A DNA stretch of 64,000 nt from Flavihumibacter profundi (GCF_020076305.1 NZ_JAIQXE010000004.1:434001-498000); one strand, 5' to 3'; counted from the first letter of the stretch, positions 7,156 through 18,055 are shown. The notes: generated from the sequence alone by a model not told the origin. Translations and numbers: made by a program.

Positions 7156-8008
7156 TATACAGTGATGCAAAGCTTTGTGTCAGTGTGAAACCAGACTCGT
7201 CAATTCCGTAGGTAATACCGTCAATCTTAGTAGTAAATACGTTGTACATGATGATCGCGATAGCTGAAGTACCGATACCAAGGGCTGTATTGTACAGGGC
7301 CTCAGAGATACCTTTTGACAATTCGCGGGCAGCATCACCACCACCTTCATCACCAAGTTTAGAGAAGGAACGGATCATACCCAATACAGTTCCAAACAGA
7401 CCGAGGAGGGTAGCCACAGATGCGATGGTAGAAAGGAACACCAGGTTCTTCTCCAGCATTGGCAATTCCAGTGCCGTAGCTTCTTCCACTTCTTTCTGGA
7501 TAGACATTACTTTTTGCTCAGTGTCCAGTTCTGTGTCAGTGATCATTTCTTTGTACTTACGCAGACCTGCTTTCATTACATTTCCAACAGAGCCTTTTTG
7601 CTTGTCGCACTCAGACAACGCTGCATCAACATTCTTGTTAGCCAGGTGATACTGTACTTTACGGATAAACTCATCGTTATTACCAGTACCAGAAGCTTTG
7701 CTGATGGTAAGGAACCTCTCGATAACGAATACCAATACAACCAACAGGTTTCCAATCAGGATTGGTACCACGATACCACCCTCATACATTTTATTGAAAC
7801 CTCCTTTGGGACCCTGATGTGAAGGCCAGAATCCACCAGCCGGATCAGGGTTAGTAAAACCGCTTGCATTACCAGCACCAAATCTCCAGATCAAAAAACC
7901 TGAGATGATACACAACACTGGGGCAATCCAGGAAATCGCGTTGCTTCTTTTTTTAGCTTGAACAGAAGTTGCTGCTTTAGCAGTTGCAGTTGGTTTAGTC
8001 TCTGCCAT
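7151..8008 (-). CDS. exbB: ExbB/TolQ/MotA family proton channel
   Basis: A 285-residue ExbB-type protein that forms the pentameric stator of the TonB motor. An extra N-terminal helix (about 24-44) is followed by the classical first ExbB helix (about 78-97, GGIVVPILIGNLLVVLVFVI), a cytoplasmic domain, and two further helices (about 190-212 LSTIASVATLLGLFGTVLGM and about 240-262). The Thr/Gly-rich TLLGLFGTVLGMI motif is the family signature. It is the first gene of the operon. The 276-base gap upstream should hold its promoter, but I find only a near match (TACGCTTTG). Confidence 0.93.
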   Translation of the reverse strand: MAETKPTATAKAATSVQAKKRSNAISWIAPVLCIISGFLIWRFGAGNASGFTNPDPAGGFWPSHQGPKGGFNKMYEGGIVVPILIGNLLVVLVFVIERFLTISKASGTGNNDEFIRKVQYHLANKNVDAALSECDKQKGSVGNVMKAGLRKYKEMITDTELDTEQKVMSIQKEVEEATALELPMLEKNLVFLSTIASVATLLGLFGTVLGMIRSFSKLGDEGGGDAARELSKGISEALYNTALGIGTSAIAIIMYNVFTTKIDGITYGIDESGFTLTQSFASLYK

Positions 8009-8284
8009 AATCGTTTGTTTTTAGTTTTTGTGAAAACAGGAATTAATTGTTCTTGAATTGACCCAAAGCGTATTGGGGACACAAGTCTAATGAAAAAAAA
8101 AATAAAAAAGTCAAATTGACACAATAAATATCCGAATAGGGGAGAAATTAAAAAAATATGCTTCCATGCTAATAATTAAATAATATTTCCCCCTCCTGAA
8201 ACAGGCCGGTTTCGTTAAAATGGCTGAATGTTCGGGTTGGTTACCCTATTTTTATTGCTTCTTCCAATTTAAACACATTTTGAT
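8009..8284. other. divergent intergenic region exbB / zinc protease
   Basis: This 276-base AT-rich gap separates divergent genes. It contains an A-run (about 8093-8101), a near-match minus-strand -7 box (TACGCTTTG, around 8066-8075) and a small possible stem GAAAC/GTTTC near 8197-8214. No coding frame or known RNA was recognised. Confidence 0.4.
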
Positions 8285-10837
8285 ATGTTTACAAGCCCCG
8301 TTCAGGGAAAGTTTCTGGCGGCCGCAGCATTTTTGCTCTTGCTCCAGTTTAATGGCTTCAGTCAGCAGAAACCTGCAGGCAATGCCGGTTCCGCTGAAAA
8401 ACAATCCGCTTCACCTGTCATCCCACCCACCCGGACCAACGGCCCGAAACCTTACAAAGAGGTAATAACCGCCAAGGCTGTTACCAGTATCGGCCTGTTC
8501 AAAGTGCATAAAGTGGAAGACAAATTTTATTTTGAAATTGATGATTCCCTGCTTGGCCGCGATATCCTGGTAGTGAACAGGCTCTCCAAAGCAGCCGCAG
8601 GCATGCGCAACTTCTTCTTTGGCTATGCCGGCGATTTTATCGGTGAAAACGTCATCCGTTTTGAAAAGGGGCCCAATAACAAACTCTTCATCCGCAATAT
8701 CTCTTTCGACGAAATGTCGATGGATTCCACCCTGCCGATGTACCGGGCCGTTACTAATTCCAATATCCAGAGTATCGCCCAGGCATTTGACATCGCGTCC
8801 CTGGGCAAGGATTCTTCAGGTGTAGTGGTTGACATGACATCCTTCCTGAACAGCGACAACGATATCCTCAATTTCGATCCCAATTCCAAACGTTTGTTCA
8901 AGGTAGGTTCCCTGCAAACAGATAAATCCTATATTGGTTCCATCCGCACGTTTCCCCTGAATACAGAAATTAAGACAGTAAAGACCTATACCCGTTCAGG
9001 CGGGGGCGTTTCCACTGCCCCTGTTTCGCTTTCTGCTCCTTCTGGCGGATCTTTTACCGTAGAGATAAACAGTTCCCTGCTCCTGTTACCTGTTACGCCT
9101 ATGAAAGCAAGGTATTACGATGAACGAGTTGGCTTTTTCACCCGTGAATATGTTGATTTTGATAAAAACCCCCAGGGCGTTGAAACCGTAAAAATGATTA
9201 CCCGCTGGAGGCTTGAACCAAAGCCTGAAGACCAGGAAAAATATAAGCGGGGTGAACTGGTTGAACCAGCCAAACCCATCATATTTTACATTGATCCGGC
9301 TACCCCGAAGAAATGGGTGCCCTACCTCATCCAGGGGGTGAATGACTGGCAGGCTGCCTTCGAAAAAGCCGGCTTCAAAAACGCCATCATGGCCAGGGAA
9401 GCCCCGGTAAATGACAGCACCTGGAGTATTGATGATGCCCGTTATTCCGCCATTGTTTATAAGCCTTCTGACGTGCCCAATGCCAGCGGTCCGCATGTGC
9501 ATGACCCCCGCAGCGGGGAAATCCTGGAAAGCCATATCAACTGGTACCATAACGTTATGCAGCTTTTGCGCAACTGGTATTTTGTACAGGCCTCTCCCAG
9601 CGATCCGCGTGCCCGTACTACCCGCTTCAGCGATTCCCTCATGGGAGAACTGATCAGGTTTGTGTCTTCCCATGAAGTGGGACATACCCTGGGATTGCGG
9701 CATAATTTCGGATCTTCCTCTACAGTTCCGGTGGACAAACTTCGGGATAAAGCCTGGGTGGAAGCCAATGGCCCCTCCCCTTCCATTATGGATTATGCCC
9801 GCTTTAATTACGTTGCACAACCAGAAGACCATATTGGTCCGGCAGGACTTTACCCCCGTATTGGTGATTACGATAAATGGGCCATCGAATGGGGCTACAA
9901 ATGGCTCCCGGAAGCTACTACAGCGGAAGAAGAAGTACCCGTACTGAATAAACTGACCATCAATAAACTAAAAGACAAAAGGCTTTGGTTCGGAACAGAA
10001 ACGAATCCGGATGACCCCCGTTCCCAAAGTGAAGACCTTGGCGATAACGCCATGAAAGCGAGTGCCTATGGCATTAAAAACCTGCAATGGATTTTACCGA
10101 ACCTGGTAAGCTGGACGAATGAGCCGAATAAGGATTTTGATGCCCTGAATACCTTGTACAATGAAATAGTTACCCAGTTCGGCCGGTATATAGGCCATGT
10201 CAGTAAAAATGTCGGTGGTATTACTGAAACACCTAAAACAATGGAGCAAAGCGGCCCGGTGTACGAATACGTTTCCAGGGATACCCAGAAAGAAGCGATG
10301 GGCTTCCTGGGCAAAGAGGTTTTCACCACGCCCACATGGCTGCTCGACAATACTATTTTTTCCAAAACAGGGGGCACGGCTGCTGCCGTTGTGAACCGCT
10401 TACAGGATGCTGCCCTGGGCAGGGTATTAAGTGCTTCCACACTTACTAAACTGCTGAATGCTGAAGCCGCACTCGGTAAAAAAGCCTATACGGTAAATGA
10501 CCTTACGAGCGACCTGCGCAAGGAAATTTTTACAGAACTGTCCAGTCATAAGCCAATTGATATTTACCGCCGTAACCTGCAAAAGAATTTAGTGGAAAGA
10601 CTGGTCACCATCATCAAGCCTTCCAGTCCGGCGCCACTAAGCCTGGGAACCATCACCATTAGTTTCGGGCCGTCCATCAGCAGGAACAGCGATATCATTT
10701 CATTTGCAAAAGGCACCCTAAGGTCCATCCAGGCTGAGATCCGCGCAGCATTGCCTGCCTATTCCGATACCGCTACCAAATACCACCTGCAAGACCTGAA
10801 TGAGCGGATTAGTGATGGGTTTAGTGCGAAGCAGTGA
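8285..10837 (+). CDS. exported zinc-dependent metalloprotease (DUF5117/DUF4953 type)
   Basis: This 850-residue protein begins with a clear signal peptide (MFTSPVQGKFLAAAAFLLLLQFNGFSQ). A long N-terminal beta-rich region (DUF5118/DUF5117-like, about 60-330) precedes the zinc site HEVGHTLGLRH at 463-473, a metzincin HExxHxxGxxH motif with three His ligands and the catalytic Glu. A downstream PSIMDYARFNYV gives the expected Met-turn. The family is abundant in Bacteroidota, but substrates are not known to me; it is probably periplasmic or outer-membrane associated. It is transcribed alone and ends facing the ABC permease across a shared terminator. Confidence 0.9.
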   Translation: MFTSPVQGKFLAAAAFLLLLQFNGFSQQKPAGNAGSAEKQSASPVIPPTRTNGPKPYKEVITAKAVTSIGLFKVHKVEDKFYFEIDDSLLGRDILVVNRLSKAAAGMRNFFFGYAGDFIGENVIRFEKGPNNKLFIRNISFDEMSMDSTLPMYRAVTNSNIQSIAQAFDIASLGKDSSGVVVDMTSFLNSDNDILNFDPNSKRLFKVGSLQTDKSYIGSIRTFPLNTEIKTVKTYTRSGGGVSTAPVSLSAPSGGSFTVEINSSLLLLPVTPMKARYYDERVGFFTREYVDFDKNPQGVETVKMITRWRLEPKPEDQEKYKRGELVEPAKPIIFYIDPATPKKWVPYLIQGVNDWQAAFEKAGFKNAIMAREAPVNDSTWSIDDARYSAIVYKPSDVPNASGPHVHDPRSGEILESHINWYHNVMQLLRNWYFVQASPSDPRARTTRFSDSLMGELIRFVSSHEVGHTLGLRHNFGSSSTVPVDKLRDKAWVEANGPSPSIMDYARFNYVAQPEDHIGPAGLYPRIGDYDKWAIEWGYKWLPEATTAEEEVPVLNKLTINKLKDKRLWFGTETNPDDPRSQSEDLGDNAMKASAYGIKNLQWILPNLVSWTNEPNKDFDALNTLYNEIVTQFGRYIGHVSKNVGGITETPKTMEQSGPVYEYVSRDTQKEAMGFLGKEVFTTPTWLLDNTIFSKTGGTAAAVVNRLQDAALGRVLSASTLTKLLNAEAALGKKAYTVNDLTSDLRKEIFTELSSHKPIDIYRRNLQKNLVERLVTIIKPSSPAPLSLGTITISFGPSISRNSDIISFAKGTLRSIQAEIRAALPAYSDTATKYHLQDLNERISDGFSAKQ

Positions 10838-10841
10838 GGGA

Positions 10842-10890
10842 GGTGAGCGGTGAATGGTGAATGGTGAATGGTGAATGGGGAATGGGGAAC
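10842..10890. repeat. heptamer tandem repeat (GGTGAAT)
   Basis: Seven 7-base units in register: GGTGAGC, four perfect GGTGAAT, GGGGAAT and GGGGAAC. It begins four bases after the protease stop codon. The inverse array lies at 10992-11019, so the two could pair across the terminator between them. Confidence 0.9.
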
Positions 10891-10921
10891 TCTAATTTTT
10901 TGAATATTCCAATTTTGGGTA

Positions 10922-10960
10922 AGAACAAAAATGCTACAGAATAATCTGTAGCATTTTTTA
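10922..10960. terminator. bidirectional terminator
   Basis: ATGCTACAGA (10931-10940) and TCTGTAGCAT (10945-10954) form a perfect 10-bp stem with loop ATAA. It has A-rich sequence before and a T run after, so it can stop both the plus-strand protease and the minus-strand ABC permease transcripts. Confidence 0.88.
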
Positions 10961-10991
10961 TTTCGATATATAAATTTCAAGGATTTCTCCC

Positions 10992-11019
10992 ATTCACCAT
11001 TCACCATTCACCATTCACG
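10992..11019. repeat. heptamer tandem repeat (ATTCACC), inverted to 10842-10890
   Basis: Three perfect ATTCACC units followed by ATTCACG, ending two bases before the permease stop at 11022. It is the reverse complement of the GGTGAAT array about 100 bases away, giving an inverted pair around the terminator. Confidence 0.9.
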
Positions 11020-11021
11020 CC

Positions 11022-12296
11022 TTACTCATACCGCAACGCCTCAATAGGATTAAGCCTCGAAGCTTTATAAGCTGGGTAAGATCCGGCGAGGAGGCCGACT
11101 ATGGTACAGATCAATACACCAAAGAAAACCCAAAGCCATGGAATGATAAACCCGGTACTCATAAGGGCGCTGACGATATTTCCGAGCAAAACGCCCAGGA
11201 TGATACCGATGAATGCACCCATCAGGCTGATCAGGATGGCTTCAAACAAAAACTGCCAGCGCACATTCCGTTGCTTGCCACCAATGGCTTTGATCAAGCC
11301 AACTTCCTTGGTTCTTTCGGTTACAGCTACCAGCATGATATTCATCAAACCAATTGCCGCACCCGCCAGGGTAATAAAGCCAATCACCATAGCTGATGCA
11401 GTTAACCAGCCAATCTGCTTCATGGCCAGCTCAACAAATGCATCACTTTTATCGATGAGGAAATTATTCTCTTCCTTAATTTCATTTTTCCGGATCACCC
11501 TGAATACCCCTTCGGCTTCCCCGATAGCAGTTTCAATATTAATGATACTGGCCGATTTAACACCAATGGTAAATGAGTTCGAGGCACTGCCGGCAAAAAA
11601 CCGGCGAACGCTGTTGTAAGAAGTGATGATCACATTATCGAGACTCCTTCCAAATGTAGAACCACGGCTATCCAGGACAGCGATCACCCGGAAAGGAATA
11701 TTGTTTACATTAATCATTTTTTCCAAAGGCCGCTCTGAATTGCCGGAACCAAATAACTTATCGGCCACATCTTTCCCGATCATGCAAACATTTCGCCCAG
11801 AGCTTACATCCAGTTCGTTCAGGTTCCTTCCGCTGGCAATATTGTAATTATTCAGTTCCAGGTAATTTTCGTCACCGCCATTAATCCAGACTGTAGGATT
11901 GGTCTTTTTGTTGCCGTAAGATGCCGCATTATTATTACCACCATTAAGTGATAAGCTTACTTTAGCTGGATAGGTAAATCGTTGCTTAAATGCTTCAGCC
12001 TGGTCGCGCGTGATAGGTTTATTTGTGCTTGACTGTTTAATCTTCCGGCCTTTTTTACTTTCCTTTTTCAGGTCGCCGCGGTCGAACCGGAAAGCAGCCC
12101 GGTACCGTATAGTAAAACCATTCGCGCCCATACTGGAGAAGCTTTCCATAAACTTCTGCGAAATAGCCTGGATAGCAGTATTGATGCCAATTAATGCTGC
12201 AATCCCCAAGGCAATAATAGATACGGTAATGCCCGTCCTTAATTTATTGGACCGAATCGTCCTGAACGATAAGGAGAGTGTATCAGCAATGTTCAT
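11022..12296 (-). CDS. MacB-like ABC transporter permease (FtsX family)
   Basis: A 424-residue permease with one N-terminal helix ([22 protein letters not shown]), a large periplasmic MacB_PCD-type domain (about 40-290) and a C-terminal FtsX domain with three helices (about 300-415), including the conserved [20 protein letters not shown] cytoplasmic loop. The final residues PIEALRYE are typical. MacB-type systems move lipoproteins, peptides or other substrates by mechanotransmission, with a separate ATPase; none is next to it here. I start at ATG 12296 ([20 protein letters not shown]); an in-frame start exists nine codons earlier. It lies 65 bases after nuoN and may share its transcript. Confidence 0.87.
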   Translation of the reverse strand: MNIADTLSLSFRTIRSNKLRTGITVSIIALGIAALIGINTAIQAISQKFMESFSSMGANGFTIRYRAAFRFDRGDLKKESKKGRKIKQSSTNKPITRDQAEAFKQRFTYPAKVSLSLNGGNNNAASYGNKKTNPTVWINGGDENYLELNNYNIASGRNLNELDVSSGRNVCMIGKDVADKLFGSGNSERPLEKMINVNNIPFRVIAVLDSRGSTFGRSLDNVIITSYNSVRRFFAGSASNSFTIGVKSASIINIETAIGEAEGVFRVIRKNEIKEENNFLIDKSDAFVELAMKQIGWLTASAMVIGFITLAGAAIGLMNIMLVAVTERTKEVGLIKAIGGKQRNVRWQFLFEAILISLMGAFIGIILGVLLGNIVSALMSTGFIIPWLWVFFGVLICTIVGLLAGSYPAYKASRLNPIEALRYE

Positions 12297-12361
12297 GTCG
12301 TGAAAATACGGAGAAAACAGCAAGGCTGTCTGCCATCCATCAAGTATGCGGACAAAGATTC

Positions 12362-13738
12362 CTAGAAATACATGTATTGCAGAATTAGGTTGGGGAAAAT
12401 GCCCAGAACCACTATTGCACCTGCCAGCAATACCAGCAACCAGCGGAATACCGGCTGTACTTCTTCAGTTTCTGCAAAGCCTTCCTTAAAATACATGGAT
12501 TGGATAACCCTGAAATAATAATACACGCTAACCACTGCACATAGCACAGCAAAAAATACCAGCCACAGATGCGCGCCGGATTTTACTGCAGATGCCAGCA
12601 TAAAATATTTCGCGAAAAATCCAATGGTCAGCGGAATACCGGCCAGGGAAAGCAGGAAAACCGTAGCAGTGGCGGCCAGAACAGGTTGCGTGCGGGCAAG
12701 TCCGTTGAAGCCATCAAAAGTATAATCCTTCAATTTTATCAGCACAGCGAAAATCCCGATAGTGGCCAGGCTGTATCCAAGGGTATATAAAATAATACCC
12801 TCCCTCGACATATCGTTGCGGCTGAACAAGGCAAATAACATAAAGCCGGCCTGTGCAATAGAAGAATAAGCCAGCATGCGTTTCACACTTTGCTGAAATA
12901 CAGCGCTCACATTCCCGATAAATAAGGTTGCCGCTATGATAACCGCCAATATCAGTTTCCAGTCGTAAGTTGATGTCGGGAAGATTGTTTCAAAAAGCCT
13001 CAGGAATCCTATGAATGCAGCTGCCTTCACGATAGTAGCCATGAAAGAAGTAAATACTGTAGGCGCGCCATCGTATACATCGGGTGTCCAGAAATGGAAT
13101 GGCGCAGCAGATACTTTAAAGGCCATGCTGATCAGTAACAACAATAAACCGGTAGCGAACCAGACTTCGCGGCCCGCGTTGATCACATAGCCAATTTCGT
13201 CGAGCCTGAAACTTCCCTTAGCACCATAAATAAGGGTAATTCCCATCAGCATAATGCCGGTAGAAAATGTACCCATCAGGAAATATTTCAGGGAGGCTTC
13301 ATTACTTTTCAGGTTTCGTTTATCACTCCCTGTGAGAATGTATAAAGGGATTGAAATGATTTCAATACCAATGAACAGCATCAGCAGGGAATTATAGCAG
13401 GATACAATGGCTACGCCACAAAGCACGAAGAAAATCAGTGCAAAATATTCTGCTACGTTAATGCCAACTTTTTCAATATCGCGCCCGGAAAGCAGCATGT
13501 AAAACAATGTTGACCCGATTGCGATACTATTGAACAGCAGCCCGAACTTTGAAAAGCTCAGCAGATCGTTGGTATTAATATGGAAAAAAACATGCCCGTT
13601 CTGTTCGGCCAGGTTGGCGACCAGCAATAATAGCATACCAATATTGGCGATGTTCCGAACAGTAGCTTTATTAGGAAAGAAGATGCCACTGAACATCAGC
13701 ACTACACCTAATATGGCGGAAAGAATAATTGCGTTCAT
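12362..13738 (-). CDS. nuoN: NADH-quinone oxidoreductase subunit N
   Basis: A 458-residue antiporter-like membrane subunit of complex I, one of three proton-pumping subunits. Multiple helices are obvious throughout. Conserved pieces include the [14 protein letters not shown] helix with its Glu, the [16 protein letters not shown] lysine helix, and [21 protein letters not shown] with the Lys and HxWTPD motif. It is the last nuo gene, 22 bases after nuoM. Confidence 0.97.
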   Translation of the reverse strand: MNAIILSAILGVVLMFSGIFFPNKATVRNIANIGMLLLLVANLAEQNGHVFFHINTNDLLSFSKFGLLFNSIAIGSTLFYMLLSGRDIEKVGINVAEYFALIFFVLCGVAIVSCYNSLLMLFIGIEIISIPLYILTGSDKRNLKSNEASLKYFLMGTFSTGIMLMGITLIYGAKGSFRLDEIGYVINAGREVWFATGLLLLLISMAFKVSAAPFHFWTPDVYDGAPTVFTSFMATIVKAAAFIGFLRLFETIFPTSTYDWKLILAVIIAATLFIGNVSAVFQQSVKRMLAYSSIAQAGFMLFALFSRNDMSREGIILYTLGYSLATIGIFAVLIKLKDYTFDGFNGLARTQPVLAATATVFLLSLAGIPLTIGFFAKYFMLASAVKSGAHLWLVFFAVLCAVVSVYYYFRVIQSMYFKEGFAETEEVQPVFRWLLVLLAGAIVVLGIFPNLILQYMYF

Positions 13739-13760
13739 ACTATTTCAGATCGTTCTCTGG

Positions 13761-15218
13761 TTATTTTAAATTTATCCGGCTTATTACCTGGTTGGTTACA
13801 TCGCTGGTCAAAGACAACAATGGTTTAGGATATATGCCAACCAATACAATAGCCACTACAATAATGGCCAGTACTACCTGTACATTCGTTGAAATTTCCT
13901 TTGCATGCTCAGTCCTGGAATTTGTATTTCCATAAAATACACGCTGGATCATGCGCAAGGTATACACCGCACTGAGGATAATCGTCAGTCCGCCTGCAGC
14001 TGCATAAGCCACCCCGAATTTTGTTGCTGTTGATCCCAGTACGCCATTAAACATCATGAATTCACCGATGAATGCGTTTGTCAATGGCATAGCAATATTG
14101 GCGAGTGCAACAATTACCAGCAAGACAGTAAGTACAGGAGCCTTCTGGGCCAGTCCGCCCAGTTCACTGATCTTACGGGTACCCAGTTTCTGTTCAATTG
14201 CATTCACGACCAGCCACATACCCAGTATATTGACGCCATGGTTGAACATCTGTATCATTACCCCCTGCACACCTGCAGTGCTTGGTGCAAACACGGCCAA
14301 AATCATCAGCCCGATATGCGCAATGGAAGAATAGGCCACCAGCCTTTTCAGGTCGTCCTGCTGCAAGGCAACAAACGAAGCATAGAGCATGCTGATCACT
14401 GCAAGTGTTGCGAAATTATCACCCCATTGGAAACTCACTATTGGCACCACGGGCACCAGCCAGCGCAGCAATCCGAATATCCCCATCTTGGCCATAATAG
14501 CACTTAATACCATCGTCACTGCATTGGGTGATTGCTCGTAGGTATCGGGTTGCCAGGTATGAAAGGGGAACAAAGGCATTTTTATCGCAAATGCAATAAA
14601 GAGCAGGAAAAATATGGGCACCTGTTCCCTGAAACTCAGTTTAAGATTGATAAAATCAGCCCATTCAAAGGAATTACCAGCTTTGTAATACAGCATGATC
14701 AGGCCAATCAGCATCAGTAAAGAACCAAGGAAAGTATAGATGAAAAATTTGAAGGTTACTGCGATGCGCTTTTCGCCGCCCCAGCGGGAACATAGAAAAT
14801 ACAAAGGGATTAACGCCAGTTCCCAGAAGAAATAAAACAGGAGGGCATCCATGGCCATGAATACGCCAAGCAAACCAGCCTGCGACAGCAATAACAATCC
14901 GAAAAAGCGGTTGGTATCCTCATAGCTGTTATTCCAGGTACCGTATATGATGAGCGGGAAACTAAAAGTTGTGAGCAGGCAAAGCAACTGGCTCATGCCG
15001 TCCAGTTCAAAATGAAAACGGCTGTGCAATGCGTTAAGCCAGGGTTCATTAAAAGTCAGGTGGGCCGCATCTTTCCAGATACTCATGCCAGCCAGCATCA
15101 CTGCAAGTGATAACAGGGAGGCGAATAAAGCAAGGGCCTTGGCCGTTGTTTCCTGCCTGATTAAAAAGAGCGCTGCTCCGGTAATCAGGGGGATCAATAT
15201 CAGTAAAACTGGTACCAT
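13761..15218 (-). CDS. nuoM: NADH-quinone oxidoreductase subunit M
   Basis: A 485-residue proton-pumping membrane subunit of complex I. It carries the FFWELALIPLYFL glutamate helix, the lysine helix FIYTFLGSLLMLIG and IKMPLFPFHTWQPDTYEQSPNAV, followed by the LKRLVAYSSIAHIGLMILA region. About fourteen helices. The gene sits between nuoL and nuoN with gaps of 30 and 22 bases. Confidence 0.97.
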   Translation of the reverse strand: MVPVLLILIPLITGAALFLIRQETTAKALALFASLLSLAVMLAGMSIWKDAAHLTFNEPWLNALHSRFHFELDGMSQLLCLLTTFSFPLIIYGTWNNSYEDTNRFFGLLLLSQAGLLGVFMAMDALLFYFFWELALIPLYFLCSRWGGEKRIAVTFKFFIYTFLGSLLMLIGLIMLYYKAGNSFEWADFINLKLSFREQVPIFFLLFIAFAIKMPLFPFHTWQPDTYEQSPNAVTMVLSAIMAKMGIFGLLRWLVPVVPIVSFQWGDNFATLAVISMLYASFVALQQDDLKRLVAYSSIAHIGLMILAVFAPSTAGVQGVMIQMFNHGVNILGMWLVVNAIEQKLGTRKISELGGLAQKAPVLTVLLVIVALANIAMPLTNAFIGEFMMFNGVLGSTATKFGVAYAAAGGLTIILSAVYTLRMIQRVFYGNTNSRTEHAKEISTNVQVVLAIIVVAIVLVGIYPKPLLSLTSDVTNQVISRINLK

Positions 15219-15248
15219 TATGTTGATCTCGTTTCTTTCTTTTGTTAA

Positions 15249-17150
15249 TTATTTCTTCAGGAATATCTGGATAGCGAACAGGATAATTATTCCAACCACC
15301 ATCAGCAGCACATAATTGCCCACCTGTCCGCTTTGCAATAACCTTACCTGCCTGCTGGCATACTGTACCGACCTGCCCACGCCATTCACCACCCAATCAA
15401 TACCATATTTATCCACTTTTGCCAATAGTTTACCAAAAGCATTCACCGGCTTTGTAATTACTGCCTCATAAATTTCATCGACATACCATTTGTTCTCCAG
15501 CACTTTACCGAATCCGGCGGATTCTTCAGCTGATTTTTCATATTTACTGAATTTGCCCCAGGCATATGCTATTATTCCGAGCACCAGTGCAGTAACCCCG
15601 CCCATCATCAGCAATTCTGTGCTATGTGGAATTTCATGTGGTTTGGCAAGGGCTGTTGATTTTGCAAAAACCGGTGCAAGGAACTCCTCCAAAGCATGCG
15701 CATTATGCGCCAGCACTTCGGGAATGCCCACCAGTCCGCCTACTACACTTAGTGCAGCAAGCACAATTAACGGAATAGTCATTGCTGCCGGTGATTCATG
15801 CAGGTGGTGTTCCTGCTCGTGTGTGCCCCTGAATTTCCCGAGGAAAGTCATTGCATACAGGCGGAACATATAAAATGCTGTCATCAATGCGCCTGCAACA
15901 CCCAGTACATAAAGTATGGGGTTCTTCGCATAGGCGGCAGCGAGAATTTCATCTTTGGAAAAGAAACCTGAAAATGGTGGGATACCGGCAATAGCCAAAC
16001 AGCCCAGCAGGAAAGTAATATGGGTAATGGGCAGGTATTTTTTCAAACCGCCCATATTGCGGATATCCTGTTCATGATGCATGGCATGGATCACTGAACC
16101 GGCCCCCAGGAATAATAAGGCTTTGAAAAAAGCATGGGTCATTACATGGAAAACAGCACCAGTAAATGCCCCAACCCCAAGGCCCAGGAACATATAACCC
16201 AGTTGGCTAACCGTAGAATAAGCCAGTACCTTTTTGATATCATTTTGCTTAAGGGCAATCGTTGCAGCAAATAATGCAGTAGCAAGCCCGATGATGGTTA
16301 CAACAGCCTGCGTGGTGGGCGCCATTGTATACAAGATATTGCTGCGGGCAATCATGTATATACCAGCCGTTACCATGGTGGCTGCATGGATCAGAGCTGA
16401 TACCGGGGTGGGACCGGCCATTGCATCGGGCAACCAGGTATATAATGGAATCTGTGCACTTTTACCGGTTGCACCAACAAAAAGTAATAAGGTGATGATG
16501 GTGATATCGTTCGCAGAAAGCAGGTTAACTTTTTCAAACACTTCACTATATGTAACTGTTCCCAGCTTCGACAAAATCCAGAATACTGCAAGCAAAAACC
16601 CGAGGTCGCCTATCCGGTTCATCACGAAGGCTTTTTTGGCGGCACTGGTGTATTCTATATTCTTAAACCAATAGCCAATTAAAAGGTAAGAACACAAACC
16701 AACACCTTCCCACCCGATAAACATGATCACATAGTTGGCACCAAGCACCAGCAGCAGCATTGAAAAAACAAACAGGTTAAGGTAAGCGAAGTAACGGGCG
16801 AAATGCATATCAGTTTCATCATGCATATAAGCCGTTGAATAAAGATGTATCAGGAAACCAATACCGGTTATAATCAACAGGAAAAGACTGGATAGCTGGT
16901 CAACCTGGAATGCAAAAGGGATATTTGTTTTGTCGTAACTGATAAAATCAAACAGGGTAACAATACCTGTTGCACCTGTCTTTACCTGCATGAAAATCAG
17001 CACGCTTACCACAAAGGATGCAAGGATGGAACCCGATCCGATAATACCTGTGAGAGGTTTCGACAAACTGTTTCTAAGCAACCCATTCAGCAGAAAGCCT
17101 ACGAGGGGAAATAAAGGAACCAGCCAAACGTAGTCAATGATATTGTTCAT
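15249..17150 (-). CDS. nuoL: NADH-quinone oxidoreductase subunit L
   Basis: A 633-residue subunit and the largest proton-pumping part of complex I. It shows MFIGWEGVGLCSYLLIGYW, the QIPLYTWLPDAMAGPTPVSALIHAATMV motif and the KKVLAYSTVSQLGYM region. A C-terminal extension past residue 500 includes the lateral helix region that runs along NuoM and NuoN, plus a final membrane anchor. It starts one base after the nuoK stop, so tight coupling is likely. Confidence 0.97.
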   Translation of the reverse strand: MNNIIDYVWLVPLFPLVGFLLNGLLRNSLSKPLTGIIGSGSILASFVVSVLIFMQVKTGATGIVTLFDFISYDKTNIPFAFQVDQLSSLFLLIITGIGFLIHLYSTAYMHDETDMHFARYFAYLNLFVFSMLLLVLGANYVIMFIGWEGVGLCSYLLIGYWFKNIEYTSAAKKAFVMNRIGDLGFLLAVFWILSKLGTVTYSEVFEKVNLLSANDITIITLLLFVGATGKSAQIPLYTWLPDAMAGPTPVSALIHAATMVTAGIYMIARSNILYTMAPTTQAVVTIIGLATALFAATIALKQNDIKKVLAYSTVSQLGYMFLGLGVGAFTGAVFHVMTHAFFKALLFLGAGSVIHAMHHEQDIRNMGGLKKYLPITHITFLLGCLAIAGIPPFSGFFSKDEILAAAYAKNPILYVLGVAGALMTAFYMFRLYAMTFLGKFRGTHEQEHHLHESPAAMTIPLIVLAALSVVGGLVGIPEVLAHNAHALEEFLAPVFAKSTALAKPHEIPHSTELLMMGGVTALVLGIIAYAWGKFSKYEKSAEESAGFGKVLENKWYVDEIYEAVITKPVNAFGKLLAKVDKYGIDWVVNGVGRSVQYASRQVRLLQSGQVGNYVLLMVVGIIILFAIQIFLKK

Positions 17151-17151
17151 A

Positions 17152-17490
17152 TTAGTTTTTCAATCTGTTCAGAAAATTCACATCAACGGAATGCGTATTC
17201 CTATACATCATAACAATAATAGCCAGTCCCACAGTCACTTCAGCAGCAGCCACTACCATTATAAAGAATACAAAAAGCTGTGCGTCTGTACCATTATTGG
17301 CAATTTTTAAGATGCCCCTGTTCATGTCTTCAAGCTGCATTTTCGAAAAAGCAACCAGCAACAGGTTTACAGCATTCAACATCAGTTCAATGCACATGAA
17401 AATGATGATAGCATTACGGCGCGTCAATACCCCGATAATCCCGATGGAGAAAAGCGCGAGGGCAGTGAATATGTAATAATTTATGGGCAT
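17152..17490 (-). CDS. nuoK: NADH-quinone oxidoreductase subunit K
   Basis: A 112-residue, three-helix subunit. The two conserved buried glutamates are visible in [17 protein letters not shown] and in [18 protein letters not shown], both part of the proton path. Size and helix pattern fit the family. It is placed between nuoJ and nuoL with short gaps. Confidence 0.96.
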   Translation of the reverse strand: MPINYYIFTALALFSIGIIGVLTRRNAIIIFMCIELMLNAVNLLLVAFSKMQLEDMNRGILKIANNGTDAQLFVFFIMVVAAAEVTVGLAIIVMMYRNTHSVDVNFLNRLKN

Positions 17491-17513
17491 GTTGTTGATA
17501 TTCGTTTTATCAT

Positions 17514-18014
17514 TTACTCCTTCTTCCCGAGCACCACAGCTCCTACCATGGCACTCAGAAACAATACACTACTTATTTCAAAAGGCACCACATAGTCTTT
17601 AAACAGGACGTTGCCGAGATTATGGATCAGTCCGGTTTCGCCCTGTTTCATGAGTACGATGGTTGATTTGGCATCGGCATCCTTAATAGCAGCCACCATG
17701 ATCAACAGCAGGCATCCCCCGGCGATGGTCCCGGCGAATTTCAGCCATTTGTTTTTTTGCGGTTCCGTTTCGGCATTCAGGTTCATCAGCATAATAACAA
17801 ACAGGAACAATACCATGATTGCCCCGGCATACACGATCAGGTTCACAATGGCCAGGAACTGGGCATTCAGTAAGATATAATGGCCGGATATGGCGAAGAA
17901 GGTGGCGATCAGAAACAGTACACTGTAAACCGGGTTTTTACTGGTTATTACCATCAAAGCACTTCCCAGCGCCATCAGTGTCAGAATCCAGAATAATATA
18001 TGCGTGATATTCAT
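17514..18014 (-). CDS. nuoJ: NADH-quinone oxidoreductase subunit J
   Basis: A 166-residue membrane subunit with five helices. [23 protein letters not shown] and the [23 protein letters not shown] helix, which contains the pi-bulge Tyr, are characteristic. The C-terminus has a last helix before the terminal KKE. It follows nuoI after 41 bases. Confidence 0.96.
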   Translation of the reverse strand: MNITHILFWILTLMALGSALMVITSKNPVYSVLFLIATFFAISGHYILLNAQFLAIVNLIVYAGAIMVLFLFVIMLMNLNAETEPQKNKWLKFAGTIAGGCLLLIMVAAIKDADAKSTIVLMKQGETGLIHNLGNVLFKDYVVPFEISSVLFLSAMVGAVVLGKKE

Positions 18015-18055
18015 GTTAGTTGTTAGCAGTTACTCAATCATTAACATTTGGCTGT

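Noticed and set aside
9086-9832. Long antisense frame (248 codons) inside the zinc protease gene
   Set aside because: The protease frame has clear family motifs and the antisense product looks like a codon-bias shadow.
10842-11019. CRISPR array
   Set aside because: Units are 7 bases, contiguous and without spacers; no cas genes.
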